A stretch of 64,000 bases of DNA, taken from NCBI GenBank assembly GCA_017418975.1, contig JAFOMG010000006.1:62001-126000 (forward strand). Direction: 5' to 3'. Position numbers and translations under genes: made by a program. The notes beneath the pieces were generated by a model, which did not search any database, had not been told where the DNA came from, and saw only the letters and a list, made by a program, of their open reading frames with translations. This stretch comes from Sphingomonas sp. GTDB lineage: Bacteria > Pseudomonadota > Alphaproteobacteria > Sphingomonadales > Sphingomonadaceae. Positions 8,894 to 19,909 of this stretch are shown piece after piece; position 1 is the stretch's first letter, and every line of letters begins with the position of its first letter.

Positions 8894-9216
8894 GGTCCGC
8901 CGGCATCCTCGCCCCGCTTGCGCGCAATCTCGGCGCTCTCCCCCTTCAACGGCTTGGAGACCGGGCAGACTTCCTGCAGATAGGAATTGAGCGTGTTGGC
9001 CAGATTGTCCGCCACCAGCCGGTAATGGACGTACTGGCCGCGCTTCTCGCTCGCGACCAGGCCGGCATTCTCGAGCACTGCCAGATGCTGGGAAACCGCC
9101 GGCTTGGAGATGTCGAACCGCGCGGCGATCTCGCCCGCAGTCAGCTCGGCATGGCTGAGATAGGCGAGGATCTTGCGCCGCACGGTGGACGACAGGGCTT
9201 CGAAGACGCGTTGCAT
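8890..9216 (-). CDS. ArsR-family transcriptional repressor
   Basis: 108 residues forming one winged helix-turn-helix; the helix-turn-helix AGEIAARFDISKPAVSQHL spans about residues 27-45. It belongs to the SdpR-like branch; no cysteine or histidine metal site of the ArsR/SmtB type is obvious in the DNA-binding helix. It is divergent from the fatty-acid desaturase gene with 89 bases between the starts, and inverted sites lie in that gap, so it probably represses both itself and the desaturase. The inducing signal is unknown. Confidence 0.9.
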   Translation of the reverse strand: MQRVFEALSSTVRRKILAYLSHAELTAGEIAARFDISKPAVSQHLAVLENAGLVASEKRGQYVHYRLVADNLANTLNSYLQEVCPVSKPLKGESAEIARKRGEDAGGP

Positions 9217-9226
9217 GCGGGATTAT

Positions 9227-9294
9227 TTAAGTGATTCATTCATTGCCTTCCAGCGGAATCGCGATACTAATTAGGCAGTGACTTAATTACCTAA
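9227..9294. promoter_or_regulatory. Candidate operator region between ArsR repressor and desaturase
   Basis: The divergent gap holds TTAAGTGA (9227-9234) and the near-inverse TGACTTAA (9279-9286, 7 of 8). It also holds the inverted pair TTAGG (9271-9275) and CCTAA (9290-9294). AT-rich dyads of this kind are usual for ArsR-type repressors; assignment to the adjacent regulator is inferred. Confidence 0.45.
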
Positions 9295-9305
9295 AGGGTG
9301 AGTCC

Positions 9306-10235
9306 ATGCCATTTGCCGCGCCTGATGCAACGCGAAGCAATGCCCATGCCGTCAACAGCCTGATCGAAACTCCCGGCGCCAATCCCGTCCAGGGCCGCGT
9401 GGCCTGGGATCCGGTGCATTCGCTGTGGAACGGCGGGATGATGGCGGCGACTCTGGTGCTCGGCCCCCTCACCTTCACGCCCGCCGCCTTCCTGGTGTTC
9501 GTCGCTGCCACCGGCGTCACGCTCCTGCTCGGCCATTCGGTCGGCTTCCATCGCCGGCTGATCCATCGCAGCTTCGCCTGCCCGCTCTGGCTGGAGCGCG
9601 TCCTGGTCTGGTCCGGCACTGTCGTGGGGATGAGCGGACCGCACTGGATCATCCGCACACATGACCTGCGCGACTGGGCGCAGCGCCAGCCGCGATGCCA
9701 CCCCTATCTCAGCCATGCGGGCGGCGTGGCGCGCGATGCGTGGTGGCAGCTCCATTGCCGGCTGGAGCTCGACAGCCCGCCCCGCTTCGACCTGGGCCGC
9801 GCCGGCCGGGATCGCTTCTATCGCTTCCTCGAAGCGAGCTGGATGGCCCAGCAGCTGCCGATCGCGGCACTGCTCTTCTGGGCCGGGGGCTGGAGCTTCG
9901 TGGTCTGGGGGGTCTGCGCACGCGTATTCATCTGCGTCCATGGCCATTGGCTGGTCGGCCATCTCGCCCATACGCGCGGGCCGCAAAGCTGGATCGTGCA
10001 GGGCGCCGGCGTGCAGGCGCACGACGTGCCCTGGGCCGGCTTCATCACCATGGGCGAGGCCTGGCACAACAACCACCATGCCTTTCCCGGCTCGGCGCGG
10101 ATCGGGCTCTACCCCGGCCAGAGCGACCCCGGCTTCGTCTTCATCCGCCTGCTGGAAGCGCTCGGCCTGGCCTGGGACATCCGCACTCCCGCCAGCCTGC
10201 CGCCCCGTGCCGAGCTGGTGGAGGCGCACATATGA
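9306..10235 (+). CDS. Acyl-CoA/acyl-lipid fatty acid desaturase
   Basis: 309-residue membrane di-iron enzyme. Three histidine clusters fit the desaturase pattern: HSVGFH / HRRLIH (77-87), HWIIRTH (113-119) and HNNHH (254-258). Hydrophobic segments lie at about 45-75, 98-110 and 183-210. It should introduce a double bond into a membrane fatty acyl chain using oxygen and a reduced electron carrier. Its stop overlaps the start of the next gene (ATGA), so the two are coupled. The ArsR gene facing it and the dyads between suggest induction of membrane unsaturation on an unknown cue. Confidence 0.9.
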   Translation: MPFAAPDATRSNAHAVNSLIETPGANPVQGRVAWDPVHSLWNGGMMAATLVLGPLTFTPAAFLVFVAATGVTLLLGHSVGFHRRLIHRSFACPLWLERVLVWSGTVVGMSGPHWIIRTHDLRDWAQRQPRCHPYLSHAGGVARDAWWQLHCRLELDSPPRFDLGRAGRDRFYRFLEASWMAQQLPIAALLFWAGGWSFVVWGVCARVFICVHGHWLVGHLAHTRGPQSWIVQGAGVQAHDVPWAGFITMGEAWHNNHHAFPGSARIGLYPGQSDPGFVFIRLLEALGLAWDIRTPASLPPRAELVEAHI

Positions 10236-10642
10236 AATCGCCCTTCCCGCTCGGTCGGGCCTGCGCCGGCATATTGATCGCCGCGCTGGCCGCGACGCTC
10301 GTCCTGTGCGTCGCGCTCGGCTTCCTCGGCTTCCTTGTCTTCCCGTTCGTCTATTTGCTGACCGTCATGGTCGGCGGGCTGGTGGCATTGCCGCTCTACC
10401 GGCTACTCCACCGCCTCGGCATCGCGCGCGGCTGGATGGCGCCGCTCGCGGGTCTTGTCGCCGCGATTACCGGCATGTCGTGGCTCGACGAACCAGCCGG
10501 CGGCCACCCGCTTCTGCCGCCATTCTGCTATGCTTCGGCGGGAATTGCAGGCGGATTCGCCTTCTGGTGGCACCTGCGCGCTAGTTCGCCACCCGCCGCG
10601 CCGTCAGGATCTTCACCGGTGCCGCCGGAACCTCGCCCTTGA
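10232..10642 (+). CDS. Small membrane protein coupled to desaturase
   Basis: 136 residues, start MKSPFPLGR, with three or four hydrophobic segments (about 10-32, 35-58, 73-92, 100-118) and a short Pro/Ser-rich cytoplasmic tail. The ATG overlaps the desaturase stop as ATGA, which argues that it is real and cotranslated. Its last 62 bases overlap the 3' end of the convergent cyclophilin gene, so the tail sequence is constrained by two genes. No family recognised; a role with the desaturase is inferred from coupling only. Confidence 0.65.
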   Translation: MKSPFPLGRACAGILIAALAATLVLCVALGFLGFLVFPFVYLLTVMVGGLVALPLYRLLHRLGIARGWMAPLAGLVAAITGMSWLDEPAGGHPLLPPFCYASAGIAGGFAFWWHLRASSPPAAPSGSSPVPPEPRP

Positions 10643-11207
10643 AATAGCCTCCCAGCGTGGCCGTGGCCGAATTGGGGGCGTCGAAGATCTTGAGCACCAC
10701 ATCCCTGCCGTCGACGACATGGGCGAAGGCCGCATAGCCGAGATTGTCGCCCGGCTTGCTCGGATCGGCGTCGAACGAAGGCTGGTCGCCCAGCAGGATG
10801 GTGAAGTCGCCCGCGGCGGTGCCGGGCGCGCGGCGCGGGGTCGAAAGCGTGAAATCGGTATGCTTGATGCCGGTAAGCGTGGTCGGCTCATGCTTGATCG
10901 GCGGCAGCACCTTGCCCCGCGCATTGTTCACGCCGAACTGCACGAAGCCGAAATGGTCCTGCACCTTCACGACCCGGTAGAAGGGCGCGCCGTCGAGACG
11001 CTTCTGGTCGACATAGCGCAGGAAGTTGTTCCCGCTGATCGGCGCATGGACATTGTCCACCTCCACCGTGATCGTGCCGGCACTGGTGACCAGCGCGACA
11101 CGGGGCAAGGTGGGAACCGGGGCCGGCGCGGACGAGGGCGCCGGCGTCTGGGCCAGCGCCGGGACGGCGAGCAACAGGCTCATCAAGCCACATAGCAGGC
11201 GAAGCAT
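10581..11207 (-). CDS. Exported cyclophilin-type peptidyl-prolyl isomerase
   Basis: 208 residues. A signal peptide ends PALAQ (about residue 20), then a Pro/Ala-rich linker and a cyclophilin domain. The domain keeps PFYRV (catalytic Arg region) and a GYAAFAHVVDG-like core, but the usual QGGD is replaced by QFGV, so the active site may be atypical. It should act in the periplasm on protein folding. A strong GAGGAGAGG site precedes the ATG. It is the last gene of a minus-strand run of exported proteins (12686 to 10581). Confidence 0.85.
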   Translation of the reverse strand: MLRLLCGLMSLLLAVPALAQTPAPSSAPAPVPTLPRVALVTSAGTITVEVDNVHAPISGNNFLRYVDQKRLDGAPFYRVVKVQDHFGFVQFGVNNARGKVLPPIKHEPTTLTGIKHTDFTLSTPRRAPGTAAGDFTILLGDQPSFDADPSKPGDNLGYAAFAHVVDGRDVVLKIFDAPNSATATLGGYFKGEVPAAPVKILTARRVAN

Positions 11208-11220
11208 GACCTCTCCTCGA

Positions 11221-12126
11221 TCAGCGGAAGGGATAGGCGCCTGATGCTTCGCGCCCGGTCTTCACGTCAATCACCTTCCCGCCCTGATAGGCGAGCACGC
11301 CCGGCACGGGAACCAGCCGGTTGATCCCGCTGGCATTGGGATTGAAGAACTTGCCGACCGCCCGATACTCGACCGGCTTCACCGAGATATTGGCGGGCAC
11401 GGGCGGCACCGGGCCGCCGGGCGCCACCGGCCGCACCGTGCCGGCGATCAGGTAACCCGGCGTGTCGCTGCTCGGCCCGAAGCCGGTTTCGGCGGCCAGC
11501 TCCGGGACTTCGGATTTGAACTTGGCCCGGTCGGCATAGAAGGTGCCGAGGTCGAGCACCTCGCCGGGACGGGCGGTGAACCCCACCGTGCCCAGGCAGA
11601 AGCAGATGTGCAGCCCCGCCGGCCCCATCGCCCAGGACGCGCCATAGAGCACGAAATCGCCCGGCACGGTCTCGACCAGGAACAGGCTGTCCGGATCCCC
11701 GCGAACCAGCGGGCGCTTGTTGTCGACGGCGTTGACGTTGAGGATGCCGCCATAGCTGAAGTTGAAGGCATCGAGCGAAGGAACCGGCGGAATCTGGCCG
11801 GAGAATTTCTGGCCCGCGCCTTCCGCCGCGGCCTTTTTCGCCAAAGCCTTCTCGCGATCCTTCGCCAGCCCGGGCTCGGCCTTCGCAAAGGCTTCGGCCC
11901 TGGCGGCGCGATAGCCGTCCATCTCGCGCGCCGTCGGGACGCGCAGGAAGACCGGCTCGAACTTCGGCGCCCCCTTGGGCTTGTGGACGCGCAGGACCAG
12001 ATAGGCCCGGTCCGGGCGGATGGTGACCGGCGCACCGGCCTCGATCTCCACCATCTCGTCGACGGGCGTCTGGGCGATGGCCGGCGTGGCGGAGAGCAGC
12101 GCGATCGCGGTGAACAGGCGCAGCAT
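11221..12126 (-). CDS. Exported protein of unknown function
   Basis: 301 residues with a signal peptide (MLRLFTAIALLSATPAIAQ). The mature part has no recognised domain; it is predicted soluble and rich in short beta-prone stretches, with a central GLHICFCLGTVGF segment that contains two cysteines. The ATG shares one base with the stop of the upstream gene, so the two are coupled. It lies 13 bases before the cyclophilin gene. The run suggests a shared envelope role, but nothing more specific can be read. Confidence 0.75.
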   Translation of the reverse strand: MLRLFTAIALLSATPAIAQTPVDEMVEIEAGAPVTIRPDRAYLVLRVHKPKGAPKFEPVFLRVPTAREMDGYRAARAEAFAKAEPGLAKDREKALAKKAAAEGAGQKFSGQIPPVPSLDAFNFSYGGILNVNAVDNKRPLVRGDPDSLFLVETVPGDFVLYGASWAMGPAGLHICFCLGTVGFTARPGEVLDLGTFYADRAKFKSEVPELAAETGFGPSSDTPGYLIAGTVRPVAPGGPVPPVPANISVKPVEYRAVGKFFNPNASGINRLVPVPGVLAYQGGKVIDVKTGREASGAYPFR

Positions 12127-12686
12127 CAGCGATCCTCCGGAAGCGGCAGGCCATCGGGCGCCGGGCCCGACGCGGCCTTGGCCTGCATCGCGATCGATGC
12201 CGGCGAGAAATTGTCGGTGAGCTGCTCCCAGCGGCGCTCCTGCAGGGGATAGCGCTGATATCCGCGCGGCTCCATGCAGCGGCGCAGCCGCGACTGGTGG
12301 GCACGGCGGACCAGCGGGCCCGCCACGATCTCGCCGATCACCGCGCCGACCAGGCCATAGGGCTGGATGCCCCGCGTCACGATCTCGGTCGCCGGCTTGT
12401 CCTCCCACGGCGCGAACGTCGGCACGCCCGGGCTGGAATTCGCCACCGGCATGAAGCGATAGCATTCGGAGAAATCCGCGAACGCCGCGGCAAAGCTGGT
12501 ATCCGCCCGCCAGTAATAGAAATATTTCCAGCCATTGCTGACGACCGCCGGGTCCCGCCCGCCCGACAGATCGGGAATCGGGATGGCGCCTGGATCGGGC
12601 AGGCCGCCCATGTCCTGCGCGCGGGCGGGCGCGGGCGCCTGCACCAGCAGCGCCGCGAGCGACAAAGCCAACAAGGATGTCCGCAT
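12126..12686 (-). CDS. Exported protein of unknown function
   Basis: 186 residues. The signal peptide is MRTSLLALSLAALLVQ followed by APARAQ; an upstream in-frame start at 12737 would add a non-signal leader and is not chosen. The mature part has aromatic KYFYYWRAD and a C-terminal RCMEPRGYQRY-like region, with two cysteines. No family recognised. First gene of the exported-protein run that ends with the cyclophilin; its stop overlaps the next start by one base. Confidence 0.7.
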   Translation of the reverse strand: MRTSLLALSLAALLVQAPAPARAQDMGGLPDPGAIPIPDLSGGRDPAVVSNGWKYFYYWRADTSFAAAFADFSECYRFMPVANSSPGVPTFAPWEDKPATEIVTRGIQPYGLVGAVIGEIVAGPLVRRAHQSRLRRCMEPRGYQRYPLQERRWEQLTDNFSPASIAMQAKAASGPAPDGLPLPEDR

Positions 12687-12742
12687 GATCCCCTCCCCCC
12701 TGGCGCCGACTATGATCCGCGCGCGGGGGGATGGCAACGGCC

Positions 12743-14248
<1,506 letters not shown>

Positions 14249-14417
14249 TTTGGTCCACTCTCGGAACGTCTGAACAGTCGATGTTTGCCCCTCGGCGCCG
14301 CTGGCACGGCCTCGGGTATTTGGCGGCGTCGTGCAGGAAGATCGTCGGATCGCTTCAGCTTCCGTTCGGGAAGCCAGCTCGCGAGGTCGCCGACCCCGCA
14401 GATCCAGTCGAACAATC

Positions 14418-15905
14418 CTACCACCATTGCCCCGGCCGCGCGGCGAAGCCCGCGCGCTGCTCGATCGCCAGGCCGGCATTCAGGACGCCCTGCTCGTCGA
14501 GCGGACGCCCGATGATCTGCAGGCCGAGCGGCAGGCCGCCGGCGTCCAGCCCCGCGGGCACGCTCATCGCCGGCAGGCCGGCCAGGCTCGAAGGCACGGT
14601 GAACACGTCGTTGAGATACATGGCGATCGGATCGGCCGATTTCTCACCCAGCGCGAACGCGGCGCTCGGCGCCGTCGGCGTCAACAGCAGGTCGCACACG
14701 GAGAAGGCATTCTCGAAGTCGCGCGCGATCAGGCTGCGCACCTTCGATGCCTGCGTGAAATAGGCGTCGTAGAAGCCCGCCGACAGCACATAGGTGCCGA
14801 TCAGGATGCGCCGCTTCACTTCGTCGCCGAACCCGGCCGCACGCGTCGCCGCGTACATTTCCTGCAGGTTCTGCCCCTCGGCCAGCTCGCGCAGGCCATA
14901 GCGCACGCCGTCATAGCGGGCGAGGTTCGACGAAGCCTCGGCCGGCGCGATGATGTAATAGGCCGGCAGCGCGTATTTGGTGTGGGGCAGCGACACCTCG
15001 ACCACTTCGGCGCCGGCATCCTTCACCCAGGCGATGCCCGCTTCCCAAAGCTTGGCGATCTCGGTCGGGATGCCGTCGATCAGATATTCGGCGGGGATAC
15101 CGATCTTCTTGCCGGTCAGGTCGCCCGAAAGCGCCTCTTCCCATTTCGGCACCGGCAGGTTGAGCGACGTCGAGTCCTTGGGATCGAAGCCCGCCATGTT
15201 CTCGAGCAGGATCGCGCAATCGCGCACGTCACGCGCCATCGGCCCGGCCTGGTCGAGGCTGGAGGCGAAGGCAACCACGCCGTAGCGCGAGCAGCGGCCA
15301 TAGGTCGGCTTGATGCCGGCGATGCCGGTGAACGCCGCGGGCTGGCGGATCGAGCCGCCGGTATCGGTGCCGGTCGCGCCCGGCACGAGCCGCGCCGAGA
15401 TCGCCGCCGAGCTGCCGCCCGACGAGCCGCCCGGTGCCAGCGGGGCATTGTCGCCGCCGCCACGCCGCCAGGGCGAGATGACGTTGCCGAAATAGCTCGT
15501 CTCGTTCGACGAGCCCATGGCGAACTGGTCCATGTTGAGCTTGCCGAGCATGCCGGCGCCCGCGTCCCACAGCCGCTGCGAGACTGTCGATTCATAGACC
15601 GGCTCGAAGCCTTCGAGGATATGGCTGGCCGCCGTGGTCTGCACGCCCTTGGTGGCGAACAGGTCCTTCATGCCCAGCGGCACGCCCGAAAGCGGCTTGA
15701 GCGGCTCGCCCCTGGCGATCGCTTCATCGGCTGCCTTGGCGGCGGCGAGCGCGTGCTCGGGGGTTTCCACGATGAAGGCGTTGAGCGCCTTGCCCTTGCT
15801 CACCTTGACGATGAACGCGTCGGCGACTTCGCGCGCGGAGAACTTGCCGCCGCGAACGCCGTCGCGAAGGCTCGCGACGCCCAGATCGGTGATGTCGCTC
15901 ATCAT
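14418..15905 (-). CDS. gatA: Asp-tRNA(Asn)/Glu-tRNA(Gln) amidotransferase subunit A
   Basis: 495-residue amidase-signature enzyme. The catalytic Lys lies in PLGMKDLF and the Ser pair in the Gly/Ser-rich [12 protein letters not shown] with [12 protein letters not shown] downstream. It releases ammonia from glutamine for the transamidation carried out with GatB. The start lies in ATGATGA overlapping the gatC stop; the second ATG (15902) is an equal candidate. Confidence 0.97.
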   Translation of the reverse strand: MMSDITDLGVASLRDGVRGGKFSAREVADAFIVKVSKGKALNAFIVETPEHALAAAKAADEAIARGEPLKPLSGVPLGMKDLFATKGVQTTAASHILEGFEPVYESTVSQRLWDAGAGMLGKLNMDQFAMGSSNETSYFGNVISPWRRGGGDNAPLAPGGSSGGSSAAISARLVPGATGTDTGGSIRQPAAFTGIAGIKPTYGRCSRYGVVAFASSLDQAGPMARDVRDCAILLENMAGFDPKDSTSLNLPVPKWEEALSGDLTGKKIGIPAEYLIDGIPTEIAKLWEAGIAWVKDAGAEVVEVSLPHTKYALPAYYIIAPAEASSNLARYDGVRYGLRELAEGQNLQEMYAATRAAGFGDEVKRRILIGTYVLSAGFYDAYFTQASKVRSLIARDFENAFSVCDLLLTPTAPSAAFALGEKSADPIAMYLNDVFTVPSSLAGLPAMSVPAGLDAGGLPLGLQIIGRPLDEQGVLNAGLAIEQRAGFAARPGQWW

Positions 15906-16189
15906 TCGACCACCTTCGGCACGGTGAAGAAGCCGTGCTCGCCCTGCGGCGCGTTCCGCAGAACGGCGTCGCGCTGGTTGCCCTCGGTCACCACGTCCTC
16001 GCGCAGGCGCAGCGTGTTGGGGATGACGGCGGTCATCGGCTCGACCGACGAGGTATCGACCTCGCCGAGCTGCTCGATCCAGCCCAGGATGTTGTTGAGC
16101 TCGGGCGCGAGGCGCTCGGCATCGGCATCGCTGATCGCGATGCGTGCGAGGCTCGCCACCTTCTTCACGGTTGCGGTATCGACGGACAT
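15902..16189 (-). CDS. gatC: Asp-tRNA(Asn)/Glu-tRNA(Gln) amidotransferase subunit C
   Basis: 95 residues, typical of GatC, which clamps GatA to GatB. Recognised by [14 protein letters not shown] near the N-terminus and the conserved [12 protein letters not shown]. Its stop overlaps the gatA start, so the C and A subunits are translationally coupled. Confidence 0.96.
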   Translation of the reverse strand: MSVDTATVKKVASLARIAISDADAERLAPELNNILGWIEQLGEVDTSSVEPMTAVIPNTLRLREDVVTEGNQRDAVLRNAPQGEHGFFTVPKVVE

Positions 16190-16231
16190 GGGAGGCGCCT
16201 AACAGCCGCGCCTCCCGCCTTCAAGCGCCGC

Positions 16232-18013
16232 TTATTCGAAGGGCTCGCCCACGGGCACGCCCCCGACAAAGACCTGCCGCCGCGCGACGGGGCGAATCTC
16301 CACCTTCCCCGCCGGATAGCCGGCCGCGATCTGCGCGCGCTGCTCCGCGCTCGGCACGAAGCGATCGCCGGCATCCTTCCATGCGCCGTCCGCCAGCACG
16401 AAACGATCGCCGCCGCAATAGGTGACGATTCTCCCGGCCTTGCCGCCCTCGTCCAGCATTCCCGCATAGCAACTGTCCTCGAACACCACGGCCTCCGCCG
16501 GGTTCGCGAGGAATATCGTGCACAGATTGCCCTGGCGGCATTGATATTTGTCGGCGAGCAGATCGATCAGCCCCTTGGGCGCGCTCGCCCCCTCCGGCAG
16601 GACGCGGGCATTGTCCAGCACTCCGGATTTCGGGCCCGAACGCTGGGGAGTCTCCGCGGCGCCCGCGAGATCCCAGCGGCTCTCCGCCTTGGCGGCTTGC
16701 TCCGCCTTGCCCCGGATCGCGGCATTCCTCGACCGGCGCAGCCGTTCCACCGCATCGCGCCCCGGCTTGCCGAAGTCGAAGGCGAGCGCGGCCCAGTCGA
16801 ACTTCGCGGCCGCGATCCTGCCCGATTCGAGCCGCCCGACCTGATCATCGGTCGAGATGCGATTGAAGTTTACCAGCGGGGTGGCGAGCAGGAGCCCGAG
16901 GCCGCAGAGCAGGAAGGCAAGCGCCAGGTTCGCCGGGCGCACACGCGCGGTCCAGGCGAGCCGCCCCAGCACCAGCGATCCCAGATAGGCCGCGCCATAG
17001 AGGATCGCGATCCCCACGAACACGATCGCCCAGAGCCGCTCGGGCGTATAGCCATATTGGCCAACGCGCAGTCCCGTCGCGATCGCCGCCAGCGCCGCCA
17101 GCGGCAGGATCACCGCCGCCAGCAGCATCGCGCCGTAGCGGAGCAGCGGGTTGCGCCGCTCCTCGTCCAGCCGGTTGCCGATCACCGCATTGGCCAGGAT
17201 CAGCGCCCCCACCGCGCAGCTCAGCAGCAGCGGCGTGGTCGCCGAAGTCGCGTCCCACAGCGCCTGGAGGCCGGTGAACGGCAGCGCGAGCAGGAACAGC
17301 CCCAACCCGATCGCAAGGACCGGCGCCAGTACCGCCAGCACCGTGGCGACGACACGCTGGAGCAGCCGCACCACGGTGTCATGCTCGCGCAACAGCCCCA
17401 GCGCCGCTCCGAACGCCAGGCCGATCAGCGCGCGGACGAACCAGTTCTTCATCAGCAGCTCGTGGAGCAGCTCGATCTTGATCAGCTGGAACAGGCTGGC
17501 GAGCAGCCAGGCCATGATCCACACGATGAGCACGAACAGCCAGCAGGCGAACCACAGCACCACATTCTGCCAGGCATAGTCATGGACCGCGGCATAGGGG
17601 GTGCGCGGCGCGCCTTCGTCGCGCGCGGCCTGGAACAGCGGCGCAGCGATGGCCACGGCAAGCAACAGGCTCATCGTGCGCCAGCCCTCGCCCGCGCTCC
17701 ACCCGCCCGGCGCGCCGTTCCACCAGGTGACGAACCCGGCCGCCACGCCGACCACCGCGCCGAACGCGATCGAGGCCCACCACAGCCGCCGCTCGATCGT
17801 GAAGCCGATCATCGCGGCGAACAGCGTCACGCCCATCAGCGAGGCGGCCTGCAGCGCGCTCCATTCCATGCGATAGTTCACGCTGTCGCCCAGGATCAGC
17901 TGCGCCGCGATCCCGGTCGCCAGCCCCAGCCCGGCCAGCAGCAGCGGCCGAAGCGCCCAGCCCCCCGCCGCCACGGCAGCCTCGTCCGCCGCCTGCATCT
18001 CGATCTCGTCCAT
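16232..18013 (-). CDS. DUF4153-type polytopic membrane protein
   Basis: 593 residues. About ten hydrophobic segments fill the first 390 residues, and a soluble C-terminal domain of about 200 residues follows. The membrane part resembles DUF4153 proteins (for example YGYTPERLWAIVF). A strong GGGGAGAGGG site precedes the ATG. The function of the family is unknown; a role in envelope or cell-surface physiology is only inferred. It is divergent from the DUF3089 gene. Confidence 0.75.
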   Translation of the reverse strand: MDEIEMQAADEAAVAAGGWALRPLLLAGLGLATGIAAQLILGDSVNYRMEWSALQAASLMGVTLFAAMIGFTIERRLWWASIAFGAVVGVAAGFVTWWNGAPGGWSAGEGWRTMSLLLAVAIAAPLFQAARDEGAPRTPYAAVHDYAWQNVVLWFACWLFVLIVWIMAWLLASLFQLIKIELLHELLMKNWFVRALIGLAFGAALGLLREHDTVVRLLQRVVATVLAVLAPVLAIGLGLFLLALPFTGLQALWDATSATTPLLLSCAVGALILANAVIGNRLDEERRNPLLRYGAMLLAAVILPLAALAAIATGLRVGQYGYTPERLWAIVFVGIAILYGAAYLGSLVLGRLAWTARVRPANLALAFLLCGLGLLLATPLVNFNRISTDDQVGRLESGRIAAAKFDWAALAFDFGKPGRDAVERLRRSRNAAIRGKAEQAAKAESRWDLAGAAETPQRSGPKSGVLDNARVLPEGASAPKGLIDLLADKYQCRQGNLCTIFLANPAEAVVFEDSCYAGMLDEGGKAGRIVTYCGGDRFVLADGAWKDAGDRFVPSAEQRAQIAAGYPAGKVEIRPVARRQVFVGGVPVGEPFE

Positions 18014-18107
18014 CCGCCCTCTCCCCTCGCGGGCGATGCTCTCGCATCCGTCCAGGGCGGTAAAGTGGATTTCCGGTGCAGAATGGCTGCATCGCGCATG
18101 TATGGTT

Positions 18108-18139
18108 GCATCCCCGGCAATCGTGCCCCACGGGAATGC
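18108..18139. repeat. Imperfect inverted repeat between divergent genes
   Basis: GCATCCCCG (18108-18116) and CGGGAATGC (18131-18139) match as an inverted pair in 8 of 9 positions. It lies in the 160-base gap between the DUF4153 and DUF3089 genes. Could be a regulatory dyad; weak evidence. Confidence 0.3.
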
Positions 18140-18174
18140 GATTGCAACAAATCGGCTCTATGCTGCATTGCACA

Positions 18175-19296
18175 ATGGAGATGGGCTTGGCCCGGAAATT
18201 TCTCTATCTCGTAGTAGGACTCATCGTGCTCGCACTGGCCGCCACCTTCGCCTATCGTTTCTGGGGCATCGAGCTGCTTCGCCAGGCAATGGTGCCGAGC
18301 GTGGAAGTGGCGCGGCTCTCCGCGCCCGGCGATTATGGCAAGGCCGATCTCTGGCTCGCCCGCCCGGACAAGCCCGGCAATCCGGCGCTATGGGCCCCGG
18401 AGGGTTTCCAGCCCGCGGAGAACCCGCCCGCCGCGGTGTTCTTCGTTCATCCGACCTCGTTCCTCGATCGCACCCAGTGGAACGCCCCGCTGAACGACGT
18501 TGCCGCCAATGCCCGGGCCGAGCTGTTCCTGCGCGGCCAGGCGAGCGCCTTCAATTCCTCCGGCCTGGTCTGGGCGCCGCGGTACCGCCAGGCGACTTTC
18601 GGCGCGTTCCTCACCAGCAAGACCCAGGCGCAGCAGGCGCTCGACTTCGCCTATCGCGACGTGCTGGCGGCGTTCGACCAGTTCCTCAAGGAAGCCGGCA
18701 ACCGCCCGATCATCCTTGCCGGCCACAGCCAGGGCGCGCTCCACCTCAGCCGCCTGCTCGTCGACCGCGTCGCCGGCAAGCCGCTCGCGAAGCGAATCGT
18801 CGCGGCCTATGTGGTCGGCTGGCCGGTCTCGATCACCGCCGACCTGCCGAAGATGGGCCTTCCCGCCTGCTCGGGCCCCGACGAGGCCGGCTGCATCCTT
18901 TCCTGGCAGAGCTTCGCCGAGCCCGCCGATCCCTCGCTGATCGTCGACACCTTCGACCAGACGAACGGCTTCACCGGCCAGCCGCGCAAGGGCACGCCGA
19001 TGGTCTGCACCAATCCGCTCACCGGCAAGCCCAATGACGGCGCGCCCGTGGAGGCCAATCTCGGCGGCCTGCTGCCGAGCAGGGACCTGAGCAGCGCCGT
19101 GCTTCAGAAGAACCTCGTCCCCGCGCGCTGCGACGGGCGCGGCTTCCTGATGATCGGCAACAGCCCGCCGGACCTCGGCCCCTATGTGCTGCCGGGCAAC
19201 AATTATCACGTGTTCGACTACAGCCTGTTCTGGGCCAATGTCCGCGCCGATGCCGAGCGGCGATTGAAGGCCCGGCGCAAGTTCTGGCCGTTCTAG
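18175..19296 (+). CDS. DUF3089 alpha/beta-hydrolase-like protein, membrane-anchored
   Basis: 373 residues from MEMGLARK. An N-terminal hydrophobic anchor (about 7-28) is followed by an alpha/beta-hydrolase fold. FFVHPTSF and the nucleophile elbow GHSQGALH are the DUF3089 hallmarks, so Ser in GHSQG is the probable nucleophile. It is expected in the periplasm or membrane face; the substrate is unknown. The frame extends to 18076, but that leader is not signal-like. No clear ribosome-binding site separates ATG 18175 from ATG 18181. Confidence 0.85.
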   Translation: MEMGLARKFLYLVVGLIVLALAATFAYRFWGIELLRQAMVPSVEVARLSAPGDYGKADLWLARPDKPGNPALWAPEGFQPAENPPAAVFFVHPTSFLDRTQWNAPLNDVAANARAELFLRGQASAFNSSGLVWAPRYRQATFGAFLTSKTQAQQALDFAYRDVLAAFDQFLKEAGNRPIILAGHSQGALHLSRLLVDRVAGKPLAKRIVAAYVVGWPVSITADLPKMGLPACSGPDEAGCILSWQSFAEPADPSLIVDTFDQTNGFTGQPRKGTPMVCTNPLTGKPNDGAPVEANLGGLLPSRDLSSAVLQKNLVPARCDGRGFLMIGNSPPDLGPYVLPGNNYHVFDYSLFWANVRADAERRLKARRKFWPF

Positions 19297-19315
19297 GGAC
19301 CGCGCCCCCTATCCT

Positions 19316-19396
19316 GTCATCGCCGCGAAGGCGGGGGCCCGGAGCCAAGCAGGACATCGCTCCATTATCCCGGATCCCCGCCTTCGCGGGGATGAC
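19316..19396. repeat. REP-like paired hairpin repeat, copy R1
   Basis: Two inverted hairpin units face each other: left with CGCGAAGGCGGGGG, right with CCCCGCCTTCGCGGGG and GATGAC at the outer edge (GTCAT at the left edge). It fills the gap between the DUF3089 gene and ruvX. Same family as the copies at 21867, 35211, 37201, 42331 and 49832. Confidence 0.85.
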
Positions 19397-19417
19397 GATT
19401 TTGGTTAGAAACGCCCG

Positions 19418-19879
19418 ATGATCACCACCGCCCCTGCCGACTTCCGCGCCGCCCTGCCCACCGGCGGCCGCCTGATCGGCCTCGATGTCGGCACCAAGAC
19501 GATCGGCACCGCCCTGTGCGACGCCGGCTGGAGCTTCGCGAGCCCGGCCGAGCTGGTCCGCCGCACCAAATTCTCCAAGGACAAGGCCGCGCTTGAGGCG
19601 CTGATCGCCGCGCAGCAGGTGAAGGGCATCGTCATCGGCCTGCCCCTCAACCTCGACGGCACGGACAGTCCGCGCACCCAGTCCACCCGCGCCTTTGCCC
19701 GCAACATGGACGATCTGGGCTTCCCGATCCTGCTCTGGGACGAGCGCTGGTCCACCGTCGCGGTGGAACGCACGCTGATCGAGCAGGACTTCAGCCGCGC
19801 CCGCCGCGCCGGGATGATCGACAATATGGCCGCCGCCCATATCCTCCAGGCGGCGATCGACGCGCTGGTGAACGCCTGA
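19418..19879 (+). CDS. ruvX: Putative pre-16S rRNA nuclease / Holliday-junction resolvase-like (YqgF)
   Basis: 153 residues with an RNase H-like fold. Motifs: [12 protein letters not shown] (about 24-35), [18 protein letters not shown] and DNMAAAHIL, including the acidic residues of the metal site. Family members mature 16S rRNA ends. It is separated from the hydrolase gene by repeat R1 and converges on the gene at 19910. Confidence 0.95.
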   Translation: MITTAPADFRAALPTGGRLIGLDVGTKTIGTALCDAGWSFASPAELVRRTKFSKDKAALEALIAAQQVKGIVIGLPLNLDGTDSPRTQSTRAFARNMDDLGFPILLWDERWSTVAVERTLIEQDFSRARRAGMIDNMAAAHILQAAIDALVNA

Positions 19880-19909
19880 CCGGCACGCTCCGCCCGAAAG
19901 GGTGGAGGC

